Origin: an uncultured Pelagibacteraceae bacterium
Lineage (GTDB): Bacteria; Pseudomonadota; Alphaproteobacteria; Pelagibacterales; Pelagibacteraceae
Assembly: GCA_902611145.1 (NCBI GenBank)
Contig: CACLYO010000006.1
Coordinates: forward strand, 1 to 64,000
Length of the DNA: 64,000 bases
Direction of reading: 5' to 3'
The position numbers were made by a program, and so were the translations under genes. The notes below the pieces were generated by a model, which ran no database searches, was not told where the DNA came from, and saw only the letters and a program-made list of their open reading frames with translations. This document shows, piece after piece, positions 21,553 through 30,150 of this stretch (the first letter of the stretch is position 1; every line of letters starts with the position of its first letter).

Positions 21553-22995
21553 TTACTTTTTGCTAACTTTTTTTGTTTTTGACGTTTTCTTTACTGTAGT
21601 TTTTGAAGTTTGAGGACTTGTTGCTTTTTTTAATGTTTTACTTTTTTTATCATTAGAATGATCATGATCATGACTATGATCATGTTGATGCTGTTTCATT
21701 TGTCTTTCGTTTTCTTCTTTTAAAAGTTTTTCAGCTTCTGATTTAGTAAGTTGCTTTTTTGTAACATTAGCTTTTAATTTAATATGGCTAATTATTTTAT
21801 CTTCATAGATAGTTCCTCTTAGACTTGTCACAGCAGTAGGATTTTTTTGATAATATTCCATTAAAAATTTTTCTTGGCCAGGCATGGTTCTTAATTGTTT
21901 TTGGATTTCGCCTTGTATTTCATTTTCTTCAACTTTTATTTTATTTTGTTCCCCAAATTCATTTAAAATCAATCCTACTTTTATTCGTTGTTTTGCTTTT
22001 TTTTCAAATTCTTTTTGTTTCTTATTTGCTTCTTCTTCTTTAAAACCATGAGAGAGTATTTTTATTTCTTCCTTAACTAAATTTTCAGGTATTTCATCAA
22101 CTTTATATTTTTCAATTTGGTCTAAAATTTGTTTTTTTGATAATAAGTTTAAAGAATTTTTGTACTCTTCATTAATTTGTTTTTCTAATAATACTTTTAA
22201 ATCTTTTAAATCTTTAGCACCTAAATTTTTTGCAAATTCATCATCTACTTTAACTTCTTTAGGTTTTTTAACTGCTGTAATCTTACATACAAAAACTGCT
22301 TTTTTTCCAACTAGTTCTTTTTCTGGAAAATTTTCTGGTAAATTTACTTCAACATTTATTATCTCATCTTTTTTTGATTTTAATAACTGTTTATCAAAAC
22401 CTTTAATAAATAAATCTTTTCCAAGTTCTAGTTGTGTGTTTTTCCCTTCACTACCTTTAAAATTTTTTCCATCAACTGTTGCTTTATAATCAAATATTAC
22501 AAGATCACCATCATTAGCTACTTTGGCTGGATCAACTTGAATAAAATTTTTTTGATTTTTTGCAATTTCACTTATTCTCTTATCAACCTCTTTACTGTCA
22601 ATTTTAACTTCATATTCATCCACTTTAATACTTTCAATTGATTTTAAATCTATTTTAGGAAGTTCTGTGACTGAAATAATATATTCTAAATCTTTGTCTT
22701 CCCCATATGTTTTAAGATCTATTTTAGGTTGACCTGCAGGCTTAATTTTATTTTCTGTTAAAGCTTTGGTGCTTGTATCTTTTAGAACTTTATCTAATAC
22801 TTCTCCAAAAATTGCTTTTCCAAATTGTCTTTTAATTACTTCTTTTGGTACCTTTCCCGGCCTGAAACCTTTTAAGTGTACTGTTTTTGAAATTTCATCA
22901 TATTTGTTGTTTAGATGACCTTCTAAAGTTTTTTTATCAACAAATACTTTAAGATCTTTGTTTAAACCTTTTTTATTTTCAATTGTTACTTTCAT
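21553..22995 (-). CDS. tig: Trigger factor with His-rich, Lys-rich C-terminal tail
   Basis: Ribosome-bound chaperone and peptidyl-prolyl isomerase. The N-terminal ribosome-binding domain carries [17 protein letters not shown] (the ribosome-docking loop), the FKBP-type PPIase region lies at about 150-245 ([16 protein letters not shown]), and the C-terminal helical chaperone domain follows. At 480 residues it is about 50 longer than the E. coli protein: residues 431-480 add six alternating histidines (436-446) and then a Lys/Thr/Ser tail. The start codon lies only 7 nt from the CCA end of tRNA-Leu; the N-terminus [13 protein letters not shown] aligns with the normal trigger factor start, so this is probably the true start. 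Confidence 0.95.
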   Translation of the reverse strand: MKVTIENKKGLNKDLKVFVDKKTLEGHLNNKYDEISKTVHLKGFRPGKVPKEVIKRQFGKAIFGEVLDKVLKDTSTKALTENKIKPAGQPKIDLKTYGEDKDLEYIISVTELPKIDLKSIESIKVDEYEVKIDSKEVDKRISEIAKNQKNFIQVDPAKVANDGDLVIFDYKATVDGKNFKGSEGKNTQLELGKDLFIKGFDKQLLKSKKDEIINVEVNLPENFPEKELVGKKAVFVCKITAVKKPKEVKVDDEFAKNLGAKDLKDLKVLLEKQINEEYKNSLNLLSKKQILDQIEKYKVDEIPENLVKEEIKILSHGFKEEEANKKQKEFEKKAKQRIKVGLILNEFGEQNKIKVEENEIQGEIQKQLRTMPGQEKFLMEYYQKNPTAVTSLRGTIYEDKIISHIKLKANVTKKQLTKSEAEKLLKEENERQMKQHQHDHSHDHDHSNDKKSKTLKKATSPQTSKTTVKKTSKTKKVSKK

Positions 22996-23002
22996 AATTT
23001 TT

Positions 23003-23087
23003 TGGTGGGCGAGAAGAGACTCGAACTCTTAAGCCTTGCGGCACTAGTTCCTAAGACTAGCGCGTATACCAATTCCGCCACTCGCCC
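23003..23087 (-). tRNA. tRNA-Leu (anticodon TAG)
   Basis: An 85-nt class II tRNA with encoded CCA on the minus strand. The acceptor stem GGGCGAG pairs with CTCGCCC, the anticodon stem-loop CTAGT-CTTAGGA-ACTAG gives TAG, a long variable arm follows (TGCCGCAAGGCTT region), and the T arm is GAGTTCGAGTCTC. It lies immediately upstream of tig on the same strand. Confidence 0.97.
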
Positions 23088-23158
23088 ACAATTACTGTGG
23101 GTTTATATAGCATTGTTTACAATTGTCCAATCTGAATAATCGTGTAAAAGAATAAAAA

Positions 23159-23407
23159 ATGATTATTTCACCTTGTATTAGTATTTGTAAAACAGATCCA
23201 GTAACTGGCTATTGCTATGGTTGTGGAAGAAATAATAGTGAAAAAAAATTATGGAAAAATGAAAATACTAATGATGAATGGAAAATGAAAAATCTAGATG
23301 AAATAAAAAAAAGATTAAATGGGTGGCAGCTTGAGAGTTTTTTAGAATCTTACGAAAATAAAATTAATAAAGGAATTTCATTATATAAAGAAAAATCAGA
23401 GAAATGA
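23159..23407 (+). CDS. DUF1289 family small cysteine-rich protein
   Basis: An 82-residue protein with the family pattern CISICKTDPVTGYCYGCGRN: cysteines 6, 10, 19 and 22 could hold a metal or Fe-S cluster. A Trp-rich helical stretch follows (EWKMKNLDEIKKRLNGWQ), typical of DUF1289 (YbjP/YdhL-type short proteins). The molecular role of the family is not known. It is the first gene of a plus-strand run and its stop overlaps the start of the next small gene (ATGA). Confidence 0.85.
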   Translation: MIISPCISICKTDPVTGYCYGCGRNNSEKKLWKNENTNDEWKMKNLDEIKKRLNGWQLESFLESYENKINKGISLYKEKSEK

Positions 23408-23568
23408 ACCAAGTAACCATTTTAGTAATAGTATATATTTTAGGCTTATTATCCGCGGCAGTATTTTTAGATCTTTGGGGCTCTGAAACTGGTCCAAAAG
23501 CTTTATTAGGTTTATTTTGGACAGCTATTTTTCTAATTGCCTTATTTTATGCAGAAAGAAAAAAATAA
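23404..23568 (+). CDS. Two-helix small membrane protein (54 aa)
   Basis: An ATG overlapping the DUF1289 stop by 4 nt opens a 54-codon frame. The product has two hydrophobic segments, at about 4-22 (TILVIVYILGLLSAAVFL) and about 33-50 (ALLGLFWTAIFLIALFYA), joined by a short loop DLWGSETGPK, and ends in a basic ERKK tail. No family recognised. The overlap with the upstream gene and the clean membrane topology support it as real. Confidence 0.65.
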   Translation: MNQVTILVIVYILGLLSAAVFLDLWGSETGPKALLGLFWTAIFLIALFYAERKK

Positions 23569-23599
23569 AATTTACTTAAAAAATATTTAGATTTTATAT

Positions 23600-24265
23600 A
23601 TGGAAAACAATTTAAATTTATCTATTATAAAATGTACGAAATGTCCACGTTTGGTAAAATTTAGAAAAAAAATATCTACTGAAAAAAGAAAACAATATAT
23701 TAACGAAACTTACTGGGGAAAACCTATTACAGGATTTGGAGATTTAAAAGGTAAAATTTTATTTGTAGGATTGGCTCCAGCCGCTCATGGAGGAACAAGA
23801 ACTGGAAGAGTTTTTACTGGTGATAAGTCATCAGATTTTTTATACAAATGTTTATATAAGGCTAAAATATCAAATCAACCTACATCCAAACACTTAAATG
23901 ATGGATTAAGGCTAAGCAAAGCTTATATCACTACAGCTCTTAAATGTGTTCCACCGGGTGACAAACCTCTTAAAAATGAACTAGATAACTGTTTTAATTT
24001 TTTTAATAAGGAAATAGATAATTTAAAAAATTTAAAAGCAGTTATTGCGCTTGGTAAAATAGCATTTGATGCATGTGTTTATTATTATAAATCTAACTAT
24101 GCTTTTCATGAAAAAATAAAATTTGGTCATGGTAAAATATTTAAAGTACCAGATAATGTATTGCTAATAGGGTGTTATCACCCAAGTCCTAGAAATGTAA
24201 ACACTGGAAGAATTAATGAAAAAAAAATGACTAATTTATTTTTAAAGGTTTTAAAATTAGTTTAA
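23600..24265 (+). CDS. Fe-S uracil-DNA glycosylase, family 5 (UdgB) type
   Basis: Base-excision repair enzyme removing uracil and possibly other deaminated bases. The 221-residue protein has the N-terminal cluster cysteines 12 and 15 (KCTKCPRLV), more cysteines in ALKCVPPGDKP and ELDNCFNF, motif GLAPAAHGGTRTGRVFTGD (family 5 type motif 1, without the Asp/Asn of family 1 at the catalytic position) and CYHPSPRNVNTGR (motif 2). A family 4 enzyme is the alternative. Its 3' end overlaps the convergent ybgC-like gene by 9 nt. Confidence 0.85.
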   Translation: MENNLNLSIIKCTKCPRLVKFRKKISTEKRKQYINETYWGKPITGFGDLKGKILFVGLAPAAHGGTRTGRVFTGDKSSDFLYKCLYKAKISNQPTSKHLNDGLRLSKAYITTALKCVPPGDKPLKNELDNCFNFFNKEIDNLKNLKAVIALGKIAFDACVYYYKSNYAFHEKIKFGHGKIFKVPDNVLLIGCYHPSPRNVNTGRINEKKMTNLFLKVLKLV

Positions 24266-24652
24266 AAATTTATTTAAAACATCTGGTATTCTAATTGGCT
24301 TACCTTCAGCATTTACTGTAACCAAAACTATTTCTGATTCTGAAATTACTTCTTCTTTTCTTTTTATCATTTGATCCATTGTAAAAGATGATTTACCTAT
24401 TGTTTTAATCTTTGAAATAATTTCAAGTGAGTCTTCAAATTTAGCTGGCTTTTTATATTCAATTTTACAAGATTTCACTATAATTATAGTTCCGTTATCA
24501 TTTAGTAATTTTTTATTAGTTAAGCCCATTGAATAAATTGCTTCTGATCGAGCACGTTCTAAAAATTTTAAATAATTAGCATAATAAACAATTCCTGCTG
24601 CATCTGTGTCTTCGTAATATACTTTTGTATTATATTTAAATTCTTTACTCAT
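24257..24652 (-). CDS. ybgC: YbgC-type acyl-CoA thioesterase (hotdog fold)
   Basis: A 131-residue hotdog-fold protein with the active-site signature YYEDTDAAGIVYYANYLKFLERAR, where Asp is the catalytic residue of 4-hydroxybenzoyl-CoA thioesterase-like enzymes. YbgC proteins hydrolyse acyl-CoA or acyl-ACP and are often found with the tol-pal genes; no tol-pal genes are seen here, so the physiological link is uncertain. It is convergent with, and overlaps, the uracil-DNA glycosylase gene. Confidence 0.85.
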   Translation of the reverse strand: MSKEFKYNTKVYYEDTDAAGIVYYANYLKFLERARSEAIYSMGLTNKKLLNDNGTIIIVKSCKIEYKKPAKFEDSLEIISKIKTIGKSSFTMDQMIKRKEEVISESEIVLVTVNAEGKPIRIPDVLNKFLN

Positions 24653-24706
24653 AAACTAATACTATCAAAGTTGTAAAATATTTAATACTAATGAATTGAA
24701 ATAATT

Positions 24707-24847
24707 ATGAAAATTTATATCATTTGGCTCATTGGAGTAGTGCTTTGGAATTTTGGAGTACCCGACGCTTCACCACTTGAAGACGTATTGGTAGCAATTG
24801 TTCTCTCTTTTTTAAGTATAGTATTAAAAAAATATACTCGCTTATAA
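24707..24847 (+). CDS. Small membrane protein (46 aa)
   Basis: An ATG at 24707 opens a 46-codon frame. The product begins MKIYIIWLIGVVLWNFGVP (membrane segment 1), continues DASPLEDVLVAIVLSFLSIV (segment 2) and ends KKYTRL. The first segment could also be a signal anchor. The stop codon ends one base before the stop codon of the convergent DUF3047 gene, so the two genes abut exactly. Not recognised as a named family; the compact placement and topology favour a real gene. Confidence 0.6.
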   Translation: MKIYIIWLIGVVLWNFGVPDASPLEDVLVAIVLSFLSIVLKKYTRL

Positions 24848-25489
24848 TTATTCTGAAGAAAAATAAATATTTTGGTAATAAGAAATCGCTTTTAATTTAG
24901 AATTATCTGTATCTGTCATAATTGCAACTCCATTTAATTCATTTACTTCAAGATTATGAAGTTTTTTAAAATGATCTTTAACATTGGCTTTAACTGTTAT
25001 CCATTTATTTAGATTATTTTTTGTTGTTGATAAAACATAATCTATAGACTTTTTGGTATATGGGCTTCTCCAGCTTTCATTTATAGAATTGTTGCTAGAA
25101 AAAACGTAATTTACAGCTCTATTAGAAAGAGCTGTTTTACCAGTTTTTTTTACCACAAATACTCTGGCTGCAAAGTCATGACCTTTTTTGCTATTTTCTA
25201 TAATTCCAGATAAATCTTTTTCAACTTTCCAGGTAATGTTGATAAATGGCGTTTTATTTAAATTAATTGACACTTCTTTACCAAGGCCAGATCCAACGCC
25301 TTCTGCCTCTGCACGAATAAAGTTTCCGTTATCATTAGAGCCTAATGACCATTTTGTTTCTCCTTTTACTTTCCTGGTTTTAAGGGTTTTAAACTCATCC
25401 TCTGTAAATTCAAAAACTCTTAGAACTTCTGAATATGAAGTATTAATATTAAGGAAAAATATTAAAATTATTTTAAAATAAAATCTCAT
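24848..25489 (-). CDS. DUF3047 family secreted protein
   Basis: A 213-residue protein with an N-terminal signal peptide (MRFYFKIILIFFLNINTSYS). The conserved DUF3047 features follow: RAEAEGVGSGLGKEVSINL, INITWKVEKD, a DFAARVFVV strand and NVKDHFKKLHNLEV. It ends with VNELNGVAIMTDTDNSK...YYQNIYFS, resembling a jelly-roll or carbohydrate-binding-like beta fold. The role is unknown. Its start is 110 bp from the divergent lipoprotein gene. Confidence 0.75.
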   Translation of the reverse strand: MRFYFKIILIFFLNINTSYSEVLRVFEFTEDEFKTLKTRKVKGETKWSLGSNDNGNFIRAEAEGVGSGLGKEVSINLNKTPFINITWKVEKDLSGIIENSKKGHDFAARVFVVKKTGKTALSNRAVNYVFSSNNSINESWRSPYTKKSIDYVLSTTKNNLNKWITVKANVKDHFKKLHNLEVNELNGVAIMTDTDNSKLKAISYYQNIYFSSE

Positions 25490-25599
25490 AAATATGTCTT
25501 ATATATACAGATCAAATTGATACAATAAATTTCTTTAACTTCACACTTTAGACATCTTTAAGCCAATCAAAAATCAAATTTATTTATTATTTTTTAATT

Positions 25600-25806
25600 A
25601 TGAAAATATTTACTCTAACTTTGGCTCTTATTCTTTTAACAAATTGTACCACTCACACCGTAAAACTGGGTAAAAGATGTACAACGCTCGCTGAGGATAA
25701 TACCTATGAAAAATCTCTAATATGGCTAATAGATAAAAAGAATATCAAAACTTTTGATCAAAAAATTAATAAAAAAAATTGTGAAATTAATGGAGAAAAC
25801 AGTTGA
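25600..25806 (+). CDS. Small lipoprotein (68 aa)
   Basis: A signal sequence MKIFTLTLALILLTNC ends in a lipobox (LLTNC) with lipidation cysteine 16. The mature part of about 52 residues is charged and contains two further cysteines (KRCTTL and KKNCEI), which could form a disulfide in the periplasm. Function unknown. A second small secreted-protein frame begins at its stop codon. Confidence 0.65.
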   Translation: MKIFTLTLALILLTNCTTHTVKLGKRCTTLAEDNTYEKSLIWLIDKKNIKTFDQKINKKNCEINGENS

Positions 25807-25931
25807 AAACTCTATCGGTCTTTATTTTACTAGTTTATTGGTCAGTGATAATTTTGGCCCCTGTTTTAGCCAAAAATTCAGATAAAAAATTAGAAAGTAT
25901 TACATATCCAGCAAAAAAGCCTAATAAGTAG
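25803..25931 (+). CDS. Small exported peptide (42 aa), TTG start
   Basis: A TTG overlapping the lipoprotein stop codon (TTGA) opens a 42-codon frame. The product starts MKTLSVFILLVYWSVIILAPVLA, a good signal peptide or membrane anchor, followed by a short polar tail ending in PNK. No ATG is available in this frame after the preceding in-frame stop. The 3' end overlaps the convergent SDR gene by 11 nt. The non-ATG start makes this tentative. Confidence 0.45.
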   Translation: MKTLSVFILLVYWSVIILAPVLAKNSDKKLESITYPAKKPNK

Positions 25932-26667
25932 ATCTACCACCACTTATATCAAAAACTGCAGCTGTGGAAAAAGAATTTTCTTCTGAAGAAAGCCAACTTA
26001 CGAGGGAGGATAGTTCATCAAGTTCTAAAAATCTTCCACGTGGAACTTTAGAAAGCATTCTTTGCACATGTTCTTTTGACATTTGGTCAAGTATTCTAGT
26101 TTTTGCACCTGCTGGTGTTACTGCATTAACTGCAATGTTGTATTGAGCTAATTCTTTACCTAACGATTTTGTAAGACCTATAACTCCAGCTTTGGCTGAA
26201 CTATAAGCACTTGCATTAGCATTGCCATCTTTACCAGCAACGGAGGCTATATTTACTATTCTACCATAATTATTTTTAATCATTTCGGGAGCTATTGATT
26301 TACAACAATTAAATGTACCATGAAGATTGATATCTATTACTTTATTCCAATCTTTAATTTCATAATTCCATAATTCCATAGTTGGGCCAGTAATTCCAGC
26401 ATTATTTATTAAAATATCTATCTTTGAATTTTTTGTTATATCTTTTACTACCTTGCTTACATTATCAAAACTTGAAACATCGACTATATCATAATTTAAA
26501 TTTGGATTATTTTCATTTTTAAGTGCTTTTTTAAGTTCGGTTTCATCTATATCCCATATTCTTACTTTTGCACCAAAGCTTAAAAATTTTTTTGCTATAT
26601 CCAAACCAAAACCTTGGGCACCGCCAGTTATAATTGCCAATTTATTTTTAAAATCGAATTTATTCAT
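25921..26667 (-). CDS. Short-chain dehydrogenase/reductase (FabG-like)
   Basis: NAD(P)-dependent oxidoreductase of the classical SDR family; 248 residues from the chosen start. The Rossmann motif TGGAQGFG, NNAG, the catalytic serine in NIASVAG and YSSAK (Y-x3-K) are all present, and DISGGRSTY closes the chain. The frame is open 19 codons further upstream, but the ATG at 26667 overlaps the stop of the permease gene (TAATG) and gives the normal SDR N-terminus MNKFDFKNKLAI. Its place at the end of the TRAP/NCS1 operon suggests it acts on an imported substrate, which is not known. Confidence 0.85.
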   Translation of the reverse strand: MNKFDFKNKLAIITGGAQGFGLDIAKKFLSFGAKVRIWDIDETELKKALKNENNPNLNYDIVDVSSFDNVSKVVKDITKNSKIDILINNAGITGPTMELWNYEIKDWNKVIDINLHGTFNCCKSIAPEMIKNNYGRIVNIASVAGKDGNANASAYSSAKAGVIGLTKSLGKELAQYNIAVNAVTPAGAKTRILDQMSKEHVQRMLSKVPRGRFLELDELSSLVSWLSSEENSFSTAAVFDISGGRSTY

Positions 26668-28124
26668 TAACGGGATGCTAAAAGATAGTAAGTAATATAT
26701 GTTATAAATGATCCAATTATCCACGAATATGATTGCAAAAATCTTAAATCAATATTCCAAATTGTAGAAGCAGAAAAAAGAAAACCAATTAATACTGAAT
26801 AGACAGCTTTTATATGCCAACCATTGCTATACATATAGGAACTCTCAGGTTTTGATGAAAAAATATCTTTATTAACTATAATTCTTTTTTTTACTAAATA
26901 ATAATCACAAATCATTAAACCAAAAATTGGTCCAAAAAAAGCTCCTATTGTATCTACAAAGGATAAAATTCCAATTTGACTTAATAGAGGAAGCCAAAAA
27001 ACAGCAATAAACAAACTAATAAAAAAAATAATAAATCCGGAACTTTTTAAAGTTAATTTGTTAGGTAAAAAGTTTAATAAAGTATTTTGAGAAGGTATAT
27101 AATTAGCTATTAGATTAGTAGACATAGATGCAACTAGTATAAAGAACAAAACCACAATAGTTAAATAAGTATTGTTAAATTTTCCAATTATATCAGTTGG
27201 ATTAGTCAATAATTTGCCTGCTTCAGTTAAGTTTTTATTTAAAATAGTATCAGCACCTAAAGTTATCAGCACAGATAATAGAGAAAAAAGTATTAAATTA
27301 AAAATTAAAGTTAAGTTTCCTCTATTAAGTTCTTTTTGATTTTTTGCGTATCTGGAAAAATCACCAAAATTTAATATTACAATTGAAAAAAAAGCAAACA
27401 TTGTGCCTGTTACTGAAATAAATTGTAAAATAGTATTTTTTTGAAATGAAATATTTGTATCAATCAGTTGATTAAACCGATTAAAAACTACTGCGCCATG
27501 TTCTGAAACAATCATAATTAAAAATAAAAAAAGACCAAAATATACAAAGATGCCAGAAAATTTAATTAATTTTTTTGTCAAATGCTGATCTTTGCTAAAA
27601 AGTAAGTATTGAAACAAAAAAGTAAATATTAAAGCAAACCAATCAATTAGATTTAAAGCCATAAAAAATGATAAGAAAATTTCTTTATTTAATAAATTAG
27701 GATCAATATTGAATAGTGTTATGCGAATTAAATAGACGATGGATTTAGATATGAAAAATGTTTGAACTCCAAAAAAAAATATTCCAATCAGGCCTCTAAG
27801 CATTCCAAAATATTTTGCAGCACTTAATCCCATTGAAGTTCTTAAAAATACTACAAAAGGTATTCCATGTTTTTGGGATAAGTTTCCTATCAGATTAGAA
27901 AAAAAATATACCAATAAAGATGCGAACAAACTTCCAGAAAAAACAATAAAAAAGTTCAAATCATAAATAATATAAAGAGATGCTATTAGTGAAAAACCAA
28001 TAATACTTTGTACGTTAATAGCCCAAAAACAAAAAAAATCTTTCCAATCCCAGTTTTTGTCTGCAGGATTAACAGAAACTATTTCCCAGTTTGTTAGTTG
28101 AAATTTTTCATTTTGCTGAATCAC
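26667..28124 (-). CDS. NCS1-family nucleobase/hydantoin/allantoin-type permease
   Basis: A 485-residue integral membrane protein with about 12 helices. FFCFWAINVQSIIGFSL in helix 1 and QKHGIPFVVFLRTSMG are typical of the NCS1 (Mhp1/PucI/CodB) cation symporters for nucleobases, allantoin, hydantoins or thiamine. NFGDFSRYAKNQKEL is the conserved segment in the second half. Substrate is not predictable from motifs. It lies 24 bp downstream of dctM and shares a base pair overlap with the following SDR gene, so the five genes likely form one operon. Confidence 0.85.
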   Translation of the reverse strand: MIQQNEKFQLTNWEIVSVNPADKNWDWKDFFCFWAINVQSIIGFSLIASLYIIYDLNFFIVFSGSLFASLLVYFFSNLIGNLSQKHGIPFVVFLRTSMGLSAAKYFGMLRGLIGIFFFGVQTFFISKSIVYLIRITLFNIDPNLLNKEIFLSFFMALNLIDWFALIFTFLFQYLLFSKDQHLTKKLIKFSGIFVYFGLFLFLIMIVSEHGAVVFNRFNQLIDTNISFQKNTILQFISVTGTMFAFFSIVILNFGDFSRYAKNQKELNRGNLTLIFNLILFSLLSVLITLGADTILNKNLTEAGKLLTNPTDIIGKFNNTYLTIVVLFFILVASMSTNLIANYIPSQNTLLNFLPNKLTLKSSGFIIFFISLFIAVFWLPLLSQIGILSFVDTIGAFFGPIFGLMICDYYLVKKRIIVNKDIFSSKPESSYMYSNGWHIKAVYSVLIGFLFSASTIWNIDLRFLQSYSWIIGSFITYITYYLLASR

Positions 28125-28148
28125 ACTATTATATTAAACGAATATAAA

Positions 28149-29483
28149 TTACTGTCCATATAAGACAGTTGGTAACCATAGTACTATTTTAGGAAATACA
28201 ATAATAATAATAAGCCCAATTATCTGTAGAACCATAAATTGCATCATTCCTAAGTAAATATCTTTTAAATCCCATTCTGGAACGACTCCTTTTAGAAAAT
28301 ATGCTGATAAAGCAACCGGTGGCGAGAGCCAGGCGGTTTGAAGATTAACAGCAACTAGAATAGCAAACCATGTAAGATTAAATCCTAAAGCTTCAATTAG
28401 AGGTAAAATAATTGGAACTATAATCATTACTATTGGGACCCATTCTAAAGGCCATCCCAAAAGAAAAATTACACCCATTACAATAGCTAAAATTAAATAT
28501 TTATTCATTTCTAAAGAAAGTAAAAACTCTGTCAAAAGCATAGGTGTTCCAAGTCTAGCAAAAACTGCACCAAAAAAATTGGAAGCAGCAACCAAAACCA
28601 TTATTAAAGCAGATATTTCTAAAGTTTTTACAAGTGCATCTTGAAGTTTTGAGAGAGTTAATTTTTTATATGCAAGAGATAGTAGTAATGCACCCATTGC
28701 ACCACATCCAGCTGCTTCGGTTGGTGTAGCAAAACCAAGTAATATACTTCCTAAAGCTGCAAAAACTAATGCCGCAGGTGGAACTAATCCAAGAAAAAAT
28801 TCTACCCAAACATCTTTCATGCTGGCTGCTCTCATGTCTTCTGGTAATGGAGGTCCTAATTTTGGATCCAGCATACATCTAATTGTAGTATATGCTGCAT
28901 ATAAACTAGCAAGAAGAATACCGGGAATTATAGCTGCTGCAAATAAATCTATTACTGGTATTTCCATTATTGGTCCCATTACAACAAGCATAATGCTTGG
29001 AGGAATTAAAATACCCAAAGTACCACCAGCTGTAATAGTGCCTGCTGCTAACCTAACATTGTATCCTGATCTGTTCATAGACTTAGCTGCCATGATTCCT
29101 AAAATTGTTACAGACGCACCTACTATTCCTGTAGCGGCAGCAAAAATTACCGAAACAAAAAGTACCGCGTAATATAAAGATCCTCTAACTTTTGATAACA
29201 TTAATTGGAAAGCTGAGAACAATCTTTCCATTAATCCAGCTTGTTCCATCATAATACCCATAAAAACAAAGAGTGGTACGGCAGCCAACGTTTGTTCGGT
29301 CATGACCATTGAGAACTGTAAAGTCATTAAATAAAAGACAAGTTTTCCAAAACCTAGATAACCAAAAACAAAACCTAAAAATATTAAAGTAAAAGAAATT
29401 GGAAAACCAACGAATATAGAAAAAAGCATTACTCCAATTAAAATAAAACCTAATATGGCTGGATCAATAAATTCAGCAATCAT
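28149..29483 (-). CDS. dctM: TRAP transporter large permease (DctM type)
   Basis: Twelve-helix permease of a tripartite ATP-independent periplasmic transporter (444 residues). Motifs include FVGFPISFTLIFLG, AVPLFVFMGIMMEQAG, the GTLGILIPPSIMLVVMG loop and PTEAAGCGAMGAL. The start overlaps dctQ by 4 nt. DctM uses a sodium or proton gradient to move the substrate delivered by DctP. Sequence alone places it with the FcbT/TakM-like (mannitol/chloroaromatic or keto-acid) subgroup. Confidence 0.93.
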   Translation of the reverse strand: MIAEFIDPAILGFILIGVMLFSIFVGFPISFTLIFLGFVFGYLGFGKLVFYLMTLQFSMVMTEQTLAAVPLFVFMGIMMEQAGLMERLFSAFQLMLSKVRGSLYYAVLFVSVIFAAATGIVGASVTILGIMAAKSMNRSGYNVRLAAGTITAGGTLGILIPPSIMLVVMGPIMEIPVIDLFAAAIIPGILLASLYAAYTTIRCMLDPKLGPPLPEDMRAASMKDVWVEFFLGLVPPAALVFAALGSILLGFATPTEAAGCGAMGALLLSLAYKKLTLSKLQDALVKTLEISALIMVLVAASNFFGAVFARLGTPMLLTEFLLSLEMNKYLILAIVMGVIFLLGWPLEWVPIVMIIVPIILPLIEALGFNLTWFAILVAVNLQTAWLSPPVALSAYFLKGVVPEWDLKDIYLGMMQFMVLQIIGLIIIIVFPKIVLWLPTVLYGQ

Positions 29484-30091
29484 TCATTACCTGGCCATTT
29501 CCCTCTAGTCATTGCATAATAACTTTTAAATAGTTCTGAAACTCCTTGTACTAACAAAAAAACAATACCAAACCATAAACATGACTTTATCGGCCACATA
29601 TATGGCATCCATGTTGTGTCCATTCCTCTTTCACCACGCATTATTGACTCCTGAAGAAATCCAGTTGTCATATAAAGAAACACAATTAGTCCTGGAAAAT
29701 AAAATATAATGTATAAAGTAAAATCTATTAAACCTTGATTTTTAACTTTAAAATTTCTGTATAAAAAATCTGCTCTTATATGAACTCCTTTTGAGAGTGC
29801 ATAACCAGCTCCTAGCATAAATAAAGCACCATAAAGAAATCTGCTAATATCGTAGGCCCATATTGTAGGAGCTAAAAATAACTTTCTTGCAAAGACTTCG
29901 TAAGTCATTGCTAAAATTAATGGCATTAAAATCCAACAAACTATATTGCCTGTTATCTTGCTAAATTTATCTATTGAAGTAATAGATTTTGCCATCCATT
30001 TAGGCATATCATCTGGCATTTTGCCTGAGCCGTCTCTTCTTTCGGCAATCATTTCATCTGAAATATCTAATTTACCTGGTTTGTCTGCCAT
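29480..30091 (-). CDS. dctQ: TRAP transporter small permease (DctQ type)
   Basis: A 203-residue four-helix membrane protein that acts as the partner of DctM. An N-terminal cytosolic extension of about 35 residues precedes helix 1. Features include MTYEVFARKLFLAPTIWAYD, GAGYALSKGVHIRADFLY and the YPGL-like IIFYFPGLIVFLY. The ATG has a Shine-Dalgarno AGGGAC and lies just after the T-tract of the hairpin listed at 30101-30139. Confidence 0.9.
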   Translation of the reverse strand: MADKPGKLDISDEMIAERRDGSGKMPDDMPKWMAKSITSIDKFSKITGNIVCWILMPLILAMTYEVFARKLFLAPTIWAYDISRFLYGALFMLGAGYALSKGVHIRADFLYRNFKVKNQGLIDFTLYIIFYFPGLIVFLYMTTGFLQESIMRGERGMDTTWMPYMWPIKSCLWFGIVFLLVQGVSELFKSYYAMTRGKWPGNE

Positions 30092-30100
30092 AAAGTCCCT

Positions 30101-30139
30101 AAAAAAAATAAAGCGGACTTAATATAAGTCCGCTTTATT
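30101..30139 (-). terminator. Strong hairpin with U-tract between dctP and dctQ
   Basis: A perfect 14-bp stem (107-120 with 126-139, arms AATAAAGCGGACTT) with a 5-base loop. On the minus strand it is followed by six or more Ts. It has the shape of an intrinsic terminator, but sits inside the TRAP operon, so it probably gives partial read-through or 3' protection of the dctP message. Confidence 0.8.
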
Positions 30140-30150
30140 ATAAATTGATT

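Noticed and set aside
25790-25885. Alternative 31-codon ATG frame at the end of the lipoprotein gene
   Set aside because: Its product has no signal or membrane segment, while the overlapping TTG frame gives a good signal peptide; the latter was kept with low confidence.
26668-26724. Longer start for the SDR gene (19 extra codons)
   Set aside because: The extra residues would overlap the permease gene by 58 nt and do not match SDR N-termini; the ATG overlapping the permease stop gives a normal start.
28819-29172. A 117-codon frame opposite dctM
   Set aside because: Antisense to conserved membrane helices of dctM with no ribosome site; treated as shadow.
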